Assembly: GCA_019633425.1 (NCBI GenBank)
Contig: WSUB01000089.1
Location: 62,001-126,000, forward strand
Length of the DNA: 64,000 bases
Direction: 5' to 3'
Origin: Tulasnella sp. 424
Taxonomy: Eukaryota > Basidiomycota > Agaricomycetes > Cantharellales > Tulasnellaceae
Each line of letters starts with the position of its first letter. The stretch's first letter is position 1. Both the position numbers and the translations under genes were made by a program. The notes under the pieces are model-generated. The model had not been told where the DNA came from, searched no databases, and worked only from the letters and a program-made list of their open reading frames with translations. Below, in pieces: positions 1-10,753 of this stretch.

Positions 1-352
1 TGCGGATTCTTGAACACTACGAGAGGTTCTTGCGGTCCGGCTGACGACTTGAGGGATGATTCCTCAGGATACGCTTGTCCATGATCATGCACTAATTTGA
101 AGGTCAAAGTGGAAGCCGCCGCTTGGCTTGAAAGGTCTCCGGAGTTGAAAGGCTGCTGTTGGATACCGCTAGCGCCCCTTGTAAGATCACAGTTAATAGA
201 GAGGACCGAAAGGAATAGAGATAGGAGCATGGGTGGTGGTGGTAGCGAGTGGTGGTTGGAAAGGAAGGGGCAGCAGCCAAAAGGGGCTGTGGGACGATTT
301 GTCGGTCTTTGTGCGCTCTTGGAATTCTCCTCACCGCCCAGATTTGAACGAC

Positions 353-1769
353 ATGCTCGGCCTCGACGACTACGGCAGCGATGCGGAAAGCGACACCAGC
401 GACTCAGTTAAGCCGGTGTCCAAGCCCTCTGCAGCACCTCCTCAAACGAAGCCCAAGAGTTCATTAGCATCGTTACTCCCACCCGCGAAGAAGACAGGGT
501 CAATCGCTCTACCACAACCCACCAAAGCATCGTCGCCTTCACCGGGCGGCCTCAATCTTCCACCGCCAACAAAGTCGAAGAAACGCGATGGCCCTGTCAA
601 GATAACAGTTGCCGCTCTGAAGCCTGCCGAGGACGATGATGCCGATGAACCGCAAGCCAAGAAACGGCGGTTGGACACAGACGGAGAGAAACGAGTTGGG
701 GCTGGTTCATCGTCCCTGCTTGGCATGCTTCCAGCACCGAAGAAGGCTGCGCCAGAGAAACCAGCGGAACTGCCGAAGGTTTTGGGTGGTGGTGGAGGAG
801 GCCAGGACGTCAGCGTCGCTGACGCACCAACCATGGTTGGAGCCACCCAGGCTGCACCTGAGGAGGACGATCCCAAACTGGCCTTCCTCCCTCCTCACCT
901 GCGCAAGCCCAGGACGACACCGGCACCATCTTTGACCAAAACTCTTGGTTCCGGATTACCAACATATCATACAGCCGCTGCGTCTAGCTCGTCTGGTGCC
1001 TCGCGAACAGGAGCACCCAAACTTCCCGAACCAGAAGAGGACTTCTTCTCACTCGGTAAGTATTCGTGACACTGCATATTATACGCTCAGTGCTCATCCA
1101 ATATGTTGAAAGGTCCGAAGCCTTCCTCGTCAAAACCTTCAACGTCGTCATCCAGTACATCTCGCCTTTCGACTCTATCCGCGGCGCCGCAAGTGAAGGA
1201 ATACGAACCGCCGCCACCTACTCCCTTCGATCCTTATCCTGGCTACTATCAGATGCCCAACGGCGAATGGGCCGCGTACGATCCCGAGTTCTACAAGAAG
1301 TACTGGCAGAGCTGGCAAGCTCAGTATACAGAACAAGGCAAGGAGAAAAATGGAAAGGGATGGGAAGGTGTCGAAAACGAGGACATGGTCAGCGTCAATG
1401 CGGTCGAGGAGCTCAAGAAATCCCAACTCGCAGAGCGAGAGAAGGCAAAGGGCCTCACTGCCAAACCCGCCACTGTGGTTGCCCCGCCACCTACCATTGC
1501 CACGGTACGTTGCTCGAAATCCATCATCCCGTTTATCGTTGCTGACATGCTCGTGACTCTTTCAGCAAAAGAGCGGCACAGTCGCCCGATCCAGACATCA
1601 GCTGTCCACCCTGCTGCAAGAGGCATACTCGAATCGGGCGGTTATCGAGGAGAAGCTTGCGGAAGGTCGTCGCAACAGGAAAGAGGCCGGGAACAAATAC
1701 GGTGAGTGGCACCTTATAGCTCCGATTGAGATTGAGTTGCTAACTGCCGCAACTGGGGTAGGATTCTAA
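353..1769 (+). CDS. PRCC-domain (proline-rich, spliceosome/MAD2B-interacting type) protein
   Basis: Four exons (353-1055, 1113-1504, 1566-1701, 1762-1769), 412 aa. The start ATG opens on MLGLDDYGSD; an upstream in-frame ATG at 233 lies in unconserved sequence. Residues 1-230 are low-complexity, rich in Pro, Ser and Lys, with a bipartite basic stretch (KKRRL) that suggests nuclear location. The conserved PRCC part is in exons 2-4: a YPGYYQMPNGEWAAYDPEFY segment, then a C-terminal arginine-rich helix ending KEAGNKYGF. PRCC homologues typically end in a similar NKYG motif. Human PRCC is a nuclear protein linked to pre-mRNA splicing and to MAD2B; a fungal role is inferred from that. The last exon is only 8 nt, but it restores exactly the Gly-Phe-stop ending expected, which supports the model. 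It is convergent with histone H2B. Confidence 0.8.
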
Positions 1770-2375
1770 TCGCACCGTACATTTTCATCTCGTCTCGGAA
1801 CTATTTCGACCTACTCCTACAAATTCAACCTCGAGCTGCAAATTCGCGCGGTATCAAATATTTCACAAGCGGTAAGGGTAATAATCAGTAGTGCAGAACC
1901 CGACGGCATATAGAACCAGAACGTTGCAGAAAGCTTAAGGGTATTATTATTGTCCGATACGATTGTGGGTCATCGACCACATGTGTGAACCAGGCCCTCT
2001 GCGGACGATCTTTTGCAAGAATTATCCAAGCATCGCGGAACTTTGTAGCTATGATGGTAAGTCCACCAGCATCTGTCATGACGATACTTCCGGGGGCCGC
2101 AACGCTTTCCCGCCGAGCTATGGCTATATCAGCAAGACATACGTGGCTTTAGATTTACACTTCCCGAACGTAATAGTATCTTCCTTTATCCAACGAGGCG
2201 ACATCATCGTAACCAGGGCGAGATTGCCACACGATCGGACGTAAATGATGTAAAATAGTATGATGATACAACTGACCAACAGATCACGATAATAAAGTAC
2301 ACAATCAAGGGGGAAAGCGAGTAATAATTACGGTCCCAACAAGATGTGAGGGGTCTAATAAGATCGCCATCCTTT
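1770..2375. other. Intergenic region between convergent PRCC-like and H2B genes
   Basis: This stretch holds the 3' flanks of two genes transcribed towards each other. I see no conserved coding segment, RNA gene or repeat in it. Confidence 0.5.
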
Positions 2376-3081
2376 TTACTTGGCACCAGCAGAGAATTTG
2401 GTAACGCTCTGTATGAGGTTGATTTCACGTCAGTATTCGAAAATTTATCAAAGGAAGACGTGCGACAGACCTTAGTACCCTCAGAAATGGCGTGCTTCGA
2501 CAATTCACCAGGGAGGATAAGGCGGACAGCAGTCTGGATCTCGCGCGAAGAGATAGTGGTCTTCTTGGAGTATTGGGCGAGACGAGAGGCTTCCTCAGCG
2601 ATACGCTCGAAGACTGGAAGGAGTGCTTATGAGTCATTGTTCTCGACTAAATGGGGAAGAAAACTCACTGTCGTTGACGAAGGAGTTGAGGATAGCCATC
2701 GCCTTGTTCGAGATACCAGTGTCGGGGTGGACCTGCTTGAGGACTAAGCGAACCCACAAGGTTAGAGTTCGAGGACTTTCTAGATGCATTTGCATTGACG
2801 CGCTCACCCTTGTAGATGTAGGAAGAGTAGGTCTCCTTGCGGACCTTTCTCCTCTTCTTGGACTTCTCCTCACCACCAGCACCAGCGGAAGAGGTAGCGG
2901 TCTTCTTGCCAGCGGCAGTCTTCTTAGCGACCTTCTCAGTCGACTTGACTGGGGCCTATGGATGGGGAAATCAACGCGCCCTGTTGTCAGTCCAAATTCA
3001 AAACCACACGATAAGTCGCGTTTGCCTCACCTTGCCGGCAGTGGAGGCGGGCTTGTCGCTTGCAACCTTTGATGGGGCCAT
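2376..3081 (-). CDS. Histone H2B
   Basis: Five exons on the minus strand (3031-3081, a second exon ending at the donor near 2809, two internal exons, and 2376-2408), about 149 aa. The N-terminal tail ([20 protein letters not shown]) is Lys/Ala/Ser-rich. The histone fold follows: [20 protein letters not shown], then [33 protein letters not shown] and [15 protein letters not shown], all hallmark H2B segments. The protein ends [10 protein letters not shown]. The last intron (2409-2470) begins GTCTGT, an uncommon but GT-type donor; without it the protein would lose its normal C-terminus. H2B pairs with H2A in the nucleosome core. Having introns is normal for basidiomycete histone genes. A TATA element lies about 105 bp upstream. 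Confidence 0.95.
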
Positions 3082-3185
3082 TTAGAATGTAAGTAGAGGG
3101 TGGTTGAGGTAAACTTGAGGGGGCTGGAGGAGGTGGTGGTAGAGAAGTATGAGGTGATGAAGGCTGCAAGACGGATGCCTCCCTC

Positions 3186-3191
3186 TTTATA
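3186..3191 (-). promoter_or_regulatory. TATA box of the H2B gene
   Basis: On the minus strand the sequence reads TATAAA inside GGGTATAAAGAG, about 105 bp upstream of the H2B start codon. It lies within the 462-bp divergent spacer (3082-3543) between H2B and the first DUF202 gene. I see no other feature in that spacer. Confidence 0.55.
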
Positions 3192-3543
3192 CCCGTGTCG
3201 CATCGTGGGAAGGCCAGTTCACTTTCAAACCCCGCTTGGTTTGCTTGTTTTGACTGCACGTGATCGAAGTGCTGGCTCACTTTCCCGCGCCCTCCTGTGC
3301 ACCATTGTGCCCCATCCACCACCTAAACACTAATCAGACTGGCTCCGTAAAGCATCCATGTAAGGATATTATCTCTAGGGTACATGAAACCAAGCAGTTG
3401 TGTGGTGTGTCTAACAGGATTGCTTTCGACTGTGTTCGATAACGTCGCCCCGCAAGCGGCTCCTCTCCGAACCTATCTCAAAAGAGGAATAGCATTGACT
3501 CTTCTAGGAGATCTGGAGTCATTGCCACTGCTTCAACATTATT

Positions 3544-4168
3544 ATGGACTCATGCGCTCGGGGAGTGGACGAAAGGCAACCACTGTTAGCTTCACCTGCA
3601 TCATCAACAAGGAGCGACACATCCGTTGAAGAACCATGGTATGGAACAACCCCTAAAGTGAAAAACGAGGGCAGTGCATCTCGGGACTTCTGTGGTGAGA
3701 ATTCTCAATGAATTTCTCTCGTCGTCATGGATCACGAGCGGTTACGCCCTTGCAGCCGTCGAGCGGACGTTTCTTGTCCATCTCCGTTTCGCACTCGTTC
3801 TTTTCGTCTTAGCCGCTTCTCTTCTCTGCCGATCTCGTTTTCCTCACCCGGGGAAGCGTCCTGTTCCGGATAAAATCGCTGTCTACGGCCCATTTAGGAT
3901 CCCATTGGCGTCTGCGTTCGCTGGATCGGCAATGTTGACCCTGCTGGTAGGATGGATATGGCATGAGACCGTTTACAGGTCCTTGAGGCGAGGGCAGGCG
4001 TTTATTGAAGGGGAATCGAAGTGACTTCATTTCTTCCTCCTCGGCTACCCCAAGTGAACTGATTGCGATGCCTTCCTCAGGTTGCAGGAGGTGACAGTCG
4101 GCGGCGTTTCCGCTCTTATTTTAGCCACAGCGATATTGCTTTTCGTGGACGATTGTAAAACAGTTTAA
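3544..4168 (+). CDS. DUF202-family three-helix membrane protein, paralogue 1
   Basis: Three exons (3544-3694, 3756-4020, 4081-4168), 167 aa. The N-terminal ~50 residues are cytosolic-type and include DERQPLLA, which fits the acidic di-leucine sorting signal [DE]xxxL[LI]. Next come EEPWYG and SASRDFC, then the family motif ERTFLVHLR at about residue 53, which corresponds to the NERTFL-like core of DUF202 (YidH-type, PF02656). Three hydrophobic segments follow: about residues 62-80, 105-125 and 145-163. Intron 1 (phase 1) lies just before ERTF and intron 2 (phase 2) just before the third helix. It is the first of four tandem copies and the most divergent (RDFC and FLVH instead of RDYC and FLSH). 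The biochemical function of the family is not established. Confidence 0.8.
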
Positions 4169-4736
4169 ATCCCTCGCGAAATAGACACGCGAGACCGTCG
4201 TTGGCTGCCGTCCATTAGATATTCTTTGTCGCCACACGTTAATCGTTGTTGCTCTACCGCTACTTAAGTCAATCCCTACTATTGCAATGTGTTCTGTTTC
4301 TGATAGCTTGACCTTTGGTTGAGTTGCAGATGCACCCTGATAGCACGTGGTGAATCTCGCTTTGATGATCTAAAGGATAATGGGCGCCTCGACTGCGCTG
4401 ACACCACCTTATCTGCGAAGAAGCTATCCTTTATCTATTTTTTCGTCCCGAGGACGTACTAGAGGTCGGGTACGTAACCGAGGACACACCTGACTTTTGG
4501 AAGCGGGGCTTGGAGACACGTGACGAGCACTTGTTCCCGCGCCCTCCTCTTTTCTTCTTTTCTTCCGTCCAATCCTCGGGCCTAAACTCGCTTATCACTG
4601 TAATCCCTCTTTGTTGGGGTATTTCTAGTGCACGCACTTGGCTCAGAAAAGACCAGACCTTCGATCTGACTGCCTCCGTTCTTGATTGCTTACTCCACGC
4701 TAGTCTCCACTCTTATCTCTACCTTCCTAATTGGCC

Positions 4737-5446
4737 ATGGATACCCGTTGTTTAACGGCCAACCTATATAACTTGCTCAACGCTACCCCTTCCAACTACT
4801 CGCCGAGTGTCGGGGAGAGAAAGCCTCTGTTGGCAGATCGGTCTCGGTCGCGCTCGCCGCCTTGTGGCTTGAGATCTGATCCTTGGTATGGTTCGATAAC
4901 CACATTGAAGAACGATGGGAGCCACGCCCGAGACTACTGCGGTGAGCGCATTTCCAAGAGTATCAAAGTCACCATTTTTGGATGGACGACTGATTCGGTT
5001 TCGATTTTTATCTCAGCCGCCGAGCGAACCTTCCTGTCCCATATCCGTCTTGGTCTCGTGCTTTTCTTGCTGGCAACTGCTCTGTTCTGCCGTTCCCGCT
5101 TCCCTAGCCCGGATGACGACTCGGTGCCAGACGAAATTGGTCTCCCTGGGTTGGTGGTGATTCCATTAGGAACGACGTTTGCAGCGGCTACGTTGATGAC
5201 CTTGATAGCCGGGTGGACTTGGTATGAGAGCATATATCACTGTATGAGGATAGGGAGAGGTTTCATCGACGGAGATTCGAAGTGAGTGCTTCTCTTTCCT
5301 CGAATGCTTGAAGCCGGAGGTCGTTCTTGCGAGTTGCCGACACTTTTGATCCTCGCAGATTCCATGAGGCGACGATGAGTGGCGTGTGCATCCTAATTCT
5401 GGCTACATCTCTGCTATTTTTCTCCGAGAGTCTCGCTGGTCGCTGA
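4737..5446 (+). CDS. DUF202-family three-helix membrane protein, paralogue 2
   Basis: Three exons (4737-4941, 5017-5281, 5359-5446), 185 aa, the longest of the four because of a longer N-terminus. It carries GERKPLLA (acidic di-leucine), DPWYG, GSHARDYC, then AAERTFLSHIRLGLVLF at about residues 69-85 and two more hydrophobic helices. Intron positions and phases match the other three copies. Intron 1 is 75 nt, in frame and without a stop, so unspliced transcript would still encode a longer protein. Spacing to paralogue 1 is about 570 bp; that spacer shows no other gene. Confidence 0.82.
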
Positions 5447-6259
5447 AATCGAGATGGGCTCTTGCCGTCTTTGCGTATATTTTGGGAAAATTAATGTGGG
5501 CGAGGTAGGTGTGGTATTGACCGGCTTGTTGCGACGGGTACTGATGGAAGGCTTCGCCCAAAAAATTATATTCCAGACCGATCCTAATGCTATTTGGAAT
5601 GCCACTACGTCAGACAACAAGGTCGCTTGCATACGTTCCCATCCTTATCTACTTACCCAAAAATAATCATACGATACCCAAATGCATGTCGATCAGCAAG
5701 CGCCATCTGAACGAACTCTTTACGCCCCTCCTCCTTTCAGGCCAGCCCAAACAGCCCCACATAACGAGGGTACTGTGGACCAACTAAAGACACGTAACCC
5801 CACCTAAGCGAAGTCGTATTGTGCTAGCAATCATCGTAGGATTTCTTGAGATCTGAAGGCTTCGGACCCGGGCCGGAGTGGTGACCGGAACGAGCCCTGT
5901 CACAATTTGCGACGTTACGTTGGGGCGAGAGCGTGACGTGACGTAGACCCACCAAGGCTGGTTAATTTCTCTACTCTCTCTCCTAAAAGAAAGTACATCA
6001 AGGACAGCTATTCCGGTATCTGCTTGAGCTAAAGACCAATGGGTATTTTGTAATTGTCATCTTCGAGGCTTTGTGATGTGGCTTTTTGTGTGTCGCTGAA
6101 TCAAGTCTTGACGAAATTGAGGCTCGCGATTGCGCCTTCACTACCCCTGATAACGGGGGGCATTTTGCTTGCTCCCCTCAAATACCCAGCCATACTCCAA
6201 GAACCTTGGCAATTCAGCTACTTTGACTTCGTATTCCCTCCACCCTCTTTATCTCTGCC
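5447..6259. other. Spacer between DUF202 paralogues 2 and 3
   Basis: About 0.8 kb with no recognisable gene. The last 150 bp are pyrimidine-rich, as expected of a fungal 5' leader for the next gene. Confidence 0.4.
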
Positions 6260-6952
6260 ATGGACGAGAGACAACCGTTATTGGCTGTGCCGACGGTGAT
6301 CCGACGTCACACAAGTCGAAGCGCAGTATCGGAGTATGGAAGCGTAATATCGGACTATGAAGACTATCCCATCGATGGGCCTTGGTACGGTGCTACAGCG
6401 CCGATGAAAAATACTGGAAGCCATGCGAGGGACTATTGTGGTGAGTGCCTTCGTCGGGTTTTTGCCGCCCGGCCGTACTCAGGGCTTCCCCTTTCCCCCG
6501 CCTTCGGAATTCCGTCGATAGCTCTAGAGCGGACCTTCTTATCTCACATCCGATTCGGCCTGGTCCTCTTCGCATTGACCACCTCCTTCCTCTGCCGAGT
6601 GCGCTTCCCTACGCCCGGAAAGAGGATCCCACTTCCCGACCGAATAACATTAATCGGGGATGTTACCATGCCTTTGGGAGACGCCTACGCTGGAGCTACG
6701 TTGTTGGTACTTTCCGCTGGCTATGTATATTATGAGAGGTCCTATCGAACCTTCAGACTAAGAAGAGGGTTCGTTGGAGGAGACTCCAGGTGAGTGCGCA
6801 TACGATGGGAGACCCGAATTTGTCCGGCTTGGACTGACTTATCCCGCCTCTGGAGCGCGTCTAGACTGTACGAGATTATGATGGGAGCCGTGGCCTTGTT
6901 GATTTTAGCAACGGCTCTCTTGTTGTTCTTTGACAGTAGCGCCGTAAGCTGA
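6260..6952 (+). CDS. DUF202-family three-helix membrane protein, paralogue 3
   Basis: Three exons (6260-6440, 6522-6789, 6865-6952), 178 aa. The N-terminus is MDERQPLLAVP, with the acidic di-leucine signal almost at the start. It is followed by GPWYGA, GSHARDYC and ALERTFLSHIRFGLVLF (about residues 61-77). Helix 2 lies around GDAYAGATLLVLSAGYVYY and helix 3 is MGAVALLILATALLLFF near the C-terminus. Intron 1 is 81 nt, in frame and stop-free, as in paralogue 2. The conserved ARDYC-x-x-ERTFLSH block and identical intron phases show descent from one ancestor by local duplication. Confidence 0.85.
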
Positions 6953-7661
6953 AAGTGGAGGAAGGAAGGAAGAGAACCTGAGCGCTTGTATTTCTAGTTG
7001 GCATCCCAGCCTAATCATTCTACCCAATGATGTTGGAAAAGAATCGCTCTGCGTGCGGAGGATCAAGGGTCCTCATTGATTTTGTAGAACGGACTGGGAC
7101 AAATTCAACAGACTTCTCCCAGTCGTGGTTTGCCATAAAACGACTCCATCACCTTACAATTATACCTCGATACTCATATAGACTGTCCTAGCACTGAACC
7201 CAACTACATTGGTTGCTACAAGACCGCTCCAGTGCTGGAAGATTTGGACAGATCGTTCATTAGAATCCTGCAGCCTTCGACCTCCGCACTTCTCCGCTCA
7301 AACTCGGCTACGTGCCTGTTTTCATTTCCAGGATATTCCGACAGCTCCACGAGGGCACAATCTTCTTGGCGAACGTCATGCTTGGCCCCCCCGGACCGAT
7401 CGTACCTTTGATTGCTGGATAACCCCGTCGACGTCGTCCCATCTGATGGACCGCAAGTCGGACTGAGACTGGCCACTGGCATCGGTTCGTATTATATCAT
7501 AGCTCCCTGCTGGCGAAATGGTGCTTCGGAATTGCGCCTTCGATAACGGGGCCGTGCTAAGTACGGATCTCTCAAATACTTGTCGTGACGCATTGGAGCC
7601 ATGGACGGTGTAGCTGCACAAGAGCATTTTTCTTTCTTGTTTCGACCCGCCTCTAGTCGCT
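6953..7661. other. Spacer between DUF202 paralogues 3 and 4
   Basis: About 0.7 kb. Open frames here are short, overlap on both strands and resemble no known protein. I see no RNA gene or repeat. Confidence 0.4.
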
Positions 7662-8367
7662 ATGGGTGAGCATCCTCGGGCGGGTACAGAGCGAGAGCCT
7701 CTATTGTGGGCTTCTCGCGTGCGTCGAGCACAGCCCTCCGAAGCCAGCGACGCCTCTTGGTATGGCGGGACGTCAGCAGTTAGAAATCTTGGAAGTCATG
7801 CTAGAGACTATTGTGGTGAGCATACGTTCAATCGGTTTTGCGATGCTTCGCAGTCTGACCGATCGACTGGTCGCCCTTGAATCAACAGCCTTCGAAAGGA
7901 CTTTCCTCTCCCACCTCCGCTTCGGGCTCGTCCTCTTCGCATTAACAGTCTCTCTGCTCTGTCGAGCACGTTTTAACCAGCCCTTAAAACCCTTCCCCAA
8001 TCCGATTCTTGCTAGATCCCTATCTTGGGACTGCTCGGTACCACTTGGAACGGCTTACGCTGGAGCAACGTTGTTGGTGTTCGTTGCTGGATTCATTTGG
8101 TATGAGAGGTCGTATAAGGAGTTCGAAGCTGGGAAAGCGTTTGTCGAGGGTGAATCGAGGTAAGTTTTGAAGAAGGTTCTTTTACCATTTAAACTTGTAT
8201 GATGGGATCGAGAGGGTTCACATTGTGTGTTTAATTCCGCTCATCCTAGACTGATTATCGCTTCCTCCCACTTCTCTAGATCATACACGACTATAATGGG
8301 CGCTGTCATTGCTCTGATCTTCGTTACTGTTTTGTTGTTAGTTTTGGATAGCTGTGCTACGAGCTAA
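7662..8367 (+). CDS. DUF202-family three-helix membrane protein, paralogue 4
   Basis: Three exons (7662-7815, 7889-8159, 8280-8367), 170 aa. TEREPLLW supplies the acidic di-leucine. DASWYGG, GSHARDYC and AFERTFLSHLRFGLVLF (about residues 52-68) follow, then two further hydrophobic helices, the last being GAVIALIFVTVLLLVL. Intron 2 is longer (120 nt) than in its siblings. It ends the tandem quartet; the next gene downstream is an unrelated SDR. Confidence 0.83.
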
Positions 8368-8669
8368 AAGATTTATTGAGGGCGAAAATACCTTCCGGTC
8401 GATCTCCGCCTTACTCCGAGCGCCGATCACCATGCGTTCGTTCGTCAACATGACCAACCTCCAGGTTCGATCTCTTCTTCCGACGATCGCAGCTTTCTCA
8501 GGCCACTATTGCTCATAATGTTCATAGAGTCTACGTCAGTGGCGGGACTGTATACATCTATCCGGATGGGAATCACGAATAAAACTGGTAGCGTGAAGTC
8601 CAGTCGCATTCTCGACCTGTCCAACTCCCCTAGTTCTATTCCCTCGCACCTCCGCTATCTCCCAGCGCT

Positions 8670-10195
8670 ATGAGTGTTGCAATCATCCAAGGTTGTTCAA
8701 AAGGTAACCTGTTAGACAACAGTTTGGGATTCGAATAATCGAGACTGACCCAAGCATACGTAACGTTTGGTTGTCTGGAACAGGGTTTGGACGAGCTCTT
8801 ACTCGAGCTTTACTCGCAAAAACGAAACTACAAGTTGTTGGAACGACAGCTTCTGGTGCCGAGAAAGCCAGGAACGCTATCCTGGGATCCGGCGGTAGTC
8901 AAGAGGCTATTGATCATAGTGGTGTCAAGGAGTCCTCGAAAGGCACGAGTAAGCCTCACCTGCCATCCTTGTAAAATGCTTGACAAGGCTAATTTGATTC
9001 CGCATCCCTCCTTGCCCCATCTATTCTACTTCCTGTCCCCCGGTTAACATTTAACACAGAGCTAATACACGAGGAAGATGGTAATGGTGGGAATGCGGCC
9101 GGAGGATATGGCGGAGTGAACGAATTCGGTGGAGCTCCTCAAGGCAATGTTGAGCAACAGCGACCATCCGAGGGCAACGGAACGACGTTAAGTGGAAGCA
9201 AAAAAGAAGAATGGGCGAGCAGGTTAACCACGCTTGATATGGACGTTCGAGAGGAAGACGCGATCGCACATGCTGCGAAGCAAGTGAAGGAACGGTTTGG
9301 GAGTAACGAGGTCCGGTTGGTTGTCAACGTTTCCGGAATGGTGAGTACCTCAACGCTAAGCGTTTTGAATTTAAAATTCCGGACGGAGAGTTCGTACAAC
9401 TATGAACTGATCGGTTCATTTGGGGGGTGGGGGTGGGGTTGTCCTCCCCGGGAATTGCAGTTGCACGCTGAGAAGAACCTGTCCGCCATATCCTCATCCC
9501 AACTTTTGGAGACGTTCAAGATCAACACATTTGGTCATTTGCTGGTGTACAAGCATTTCACCCCGCTTTTGCCGCACAAGACGCAGTTCAATGACGCGGA
9601 TGATCCTGCGAGGGCTGTGCTGAGACATGGGATCAGTGGTCTGGTGTCGGTCAGTGCTAGGGTCGGGAGTATTGGGGACAATGAAAGGGGAGGGTGCGTT
9701 CCACGGGTTTCTTTCACGGATAAATCAATCTGCAAAACTGACTTTCGCATTTCAAATCGCGGCTTTGCGAATGGGTTTAGATGGTACTCCTATCGCTCGT
9801 GAGTTCCGATCGTCTCTTCCCGTCGTCGGGAGTCCCCGTATATGTCTCGCTTTCCCATCACTCAGGAAATCTCCGAATCTGACCTCCCGTTTCTCCCTTC
9901 CTCTTTGCCGTATCGTCTCAGCTCGAAAGCGGCTCTGAACCAGATCATTCGGACTCTCTCACACGAGCTTAACCGACGTTCGCCTCAACACCCGGCTTTC
10001 TGCATCGCTTATCACCCTGGAACGATGCGAACGGGGTTGTCCGAGCCGTATACACGAGGACAGACACCCCAGAATACGAAAGGACTTTTCGAGGTGGATC
10101 AAGCTGCGGATAAGTTGGTCGAGTTGCTGAAGGGGATGACGGCGGCAAAGTCTGGCGGGTTTTGGGCGTATGATGGAAGGCGAGTTCCATGGTAG
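8670..10195 (+). CDS. Short-chain dehydrogenase/reductase (SDR) family oxidoreductase
   Basis: Six exons (8670-8703, 8784-8948, 9060-9340, 9461-9693, 9781-9798, 9922-10195), 334 aa. It begins MSVAIIQGCSKGFGRAL, giving the cofactor-binding GxxxGxG at residues 8-14 on an N-terminal Rossmann strand. A second strand ends LVVNVSGM, in place of the usual NNAG. The catalytic Ser is in VSVSARVGSIGD and the YxxxK pair is Tyr242-Lys246 (YRSSKAALN). Exon 5 is only 18 nt and is needed to supply WYSYR before SSKAALN. The segment from about residue 45 to 115 is an unusual Gly/Asn/Ser-rich insertion between the second and third strands, longer than in typical ~250-aa SDRs. It resembles the C-factor-like, NAD(P)-dependent branch; the substrate cannot be told. 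Confidence 0.82.
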
Positions 10196-10753
10196 AATCT
10201 CGTCGGTAGGCGGTTTCGGACTATTCTGAGATTACGAGTGGACATCTAGTTGCGCAGTGGAAATTTCAGAAGCATGTGGATGCATGTTTGAAGAATTGTG
10301 GACATGAGCTGTGCAGTGTGCAATGCGATGACGTGTCCAATGACAATTGATTTGTGCACAACTTGTCAATACTAATGCTATTGGATTTGACATAGGCCCT
10401 TTGCTGTAAGTAGAATAGAGGAACTGAGAGCGCATTGGAGAGCAGAGCGTATAAGAGATGGGAGTCGGTGAGAGAAGGAGGGCGGGACCTCATTGCACCA
10501 CACAAACAAAAAGCTCCCATTGCGCGGGAGGCGCACCTTCCACCACCATTAGACCCACAAGTCATTAGCCTGTTCCCTCCAAACACACGCCACCAACACA
10601 CATACACCAACCGAGGGTGGCGCCCATCCAGTCTACGCAGAAATCTGCATTCCATTCGCGGGAACAGAACCGGAAAACCGAAGGGCGAGGGCGAGCCGGG
10701 AGCGAAAGACCCGAGTGCAAGCAAGCAACAAGTAAAGCGTCGAAAATAAGAAA
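10196..10753. other. Intergenic region upstream of the cap methyltransferase
   Basis: Holds the 3' flank of the SDR and the 5' flank of the ABD1 homologue. No gene, tRNA or repeat is recognisable. Confidence 0.4.

Noticed and set aside
1..352. Possible upstream extension of the PRCC-like protein from ATG 233
   Set aside because: The extra 40 residues are Gly/Trp/Arg-rich without conserved pattern, and MLGLDDYGSD at 353 is a typical start for the family.
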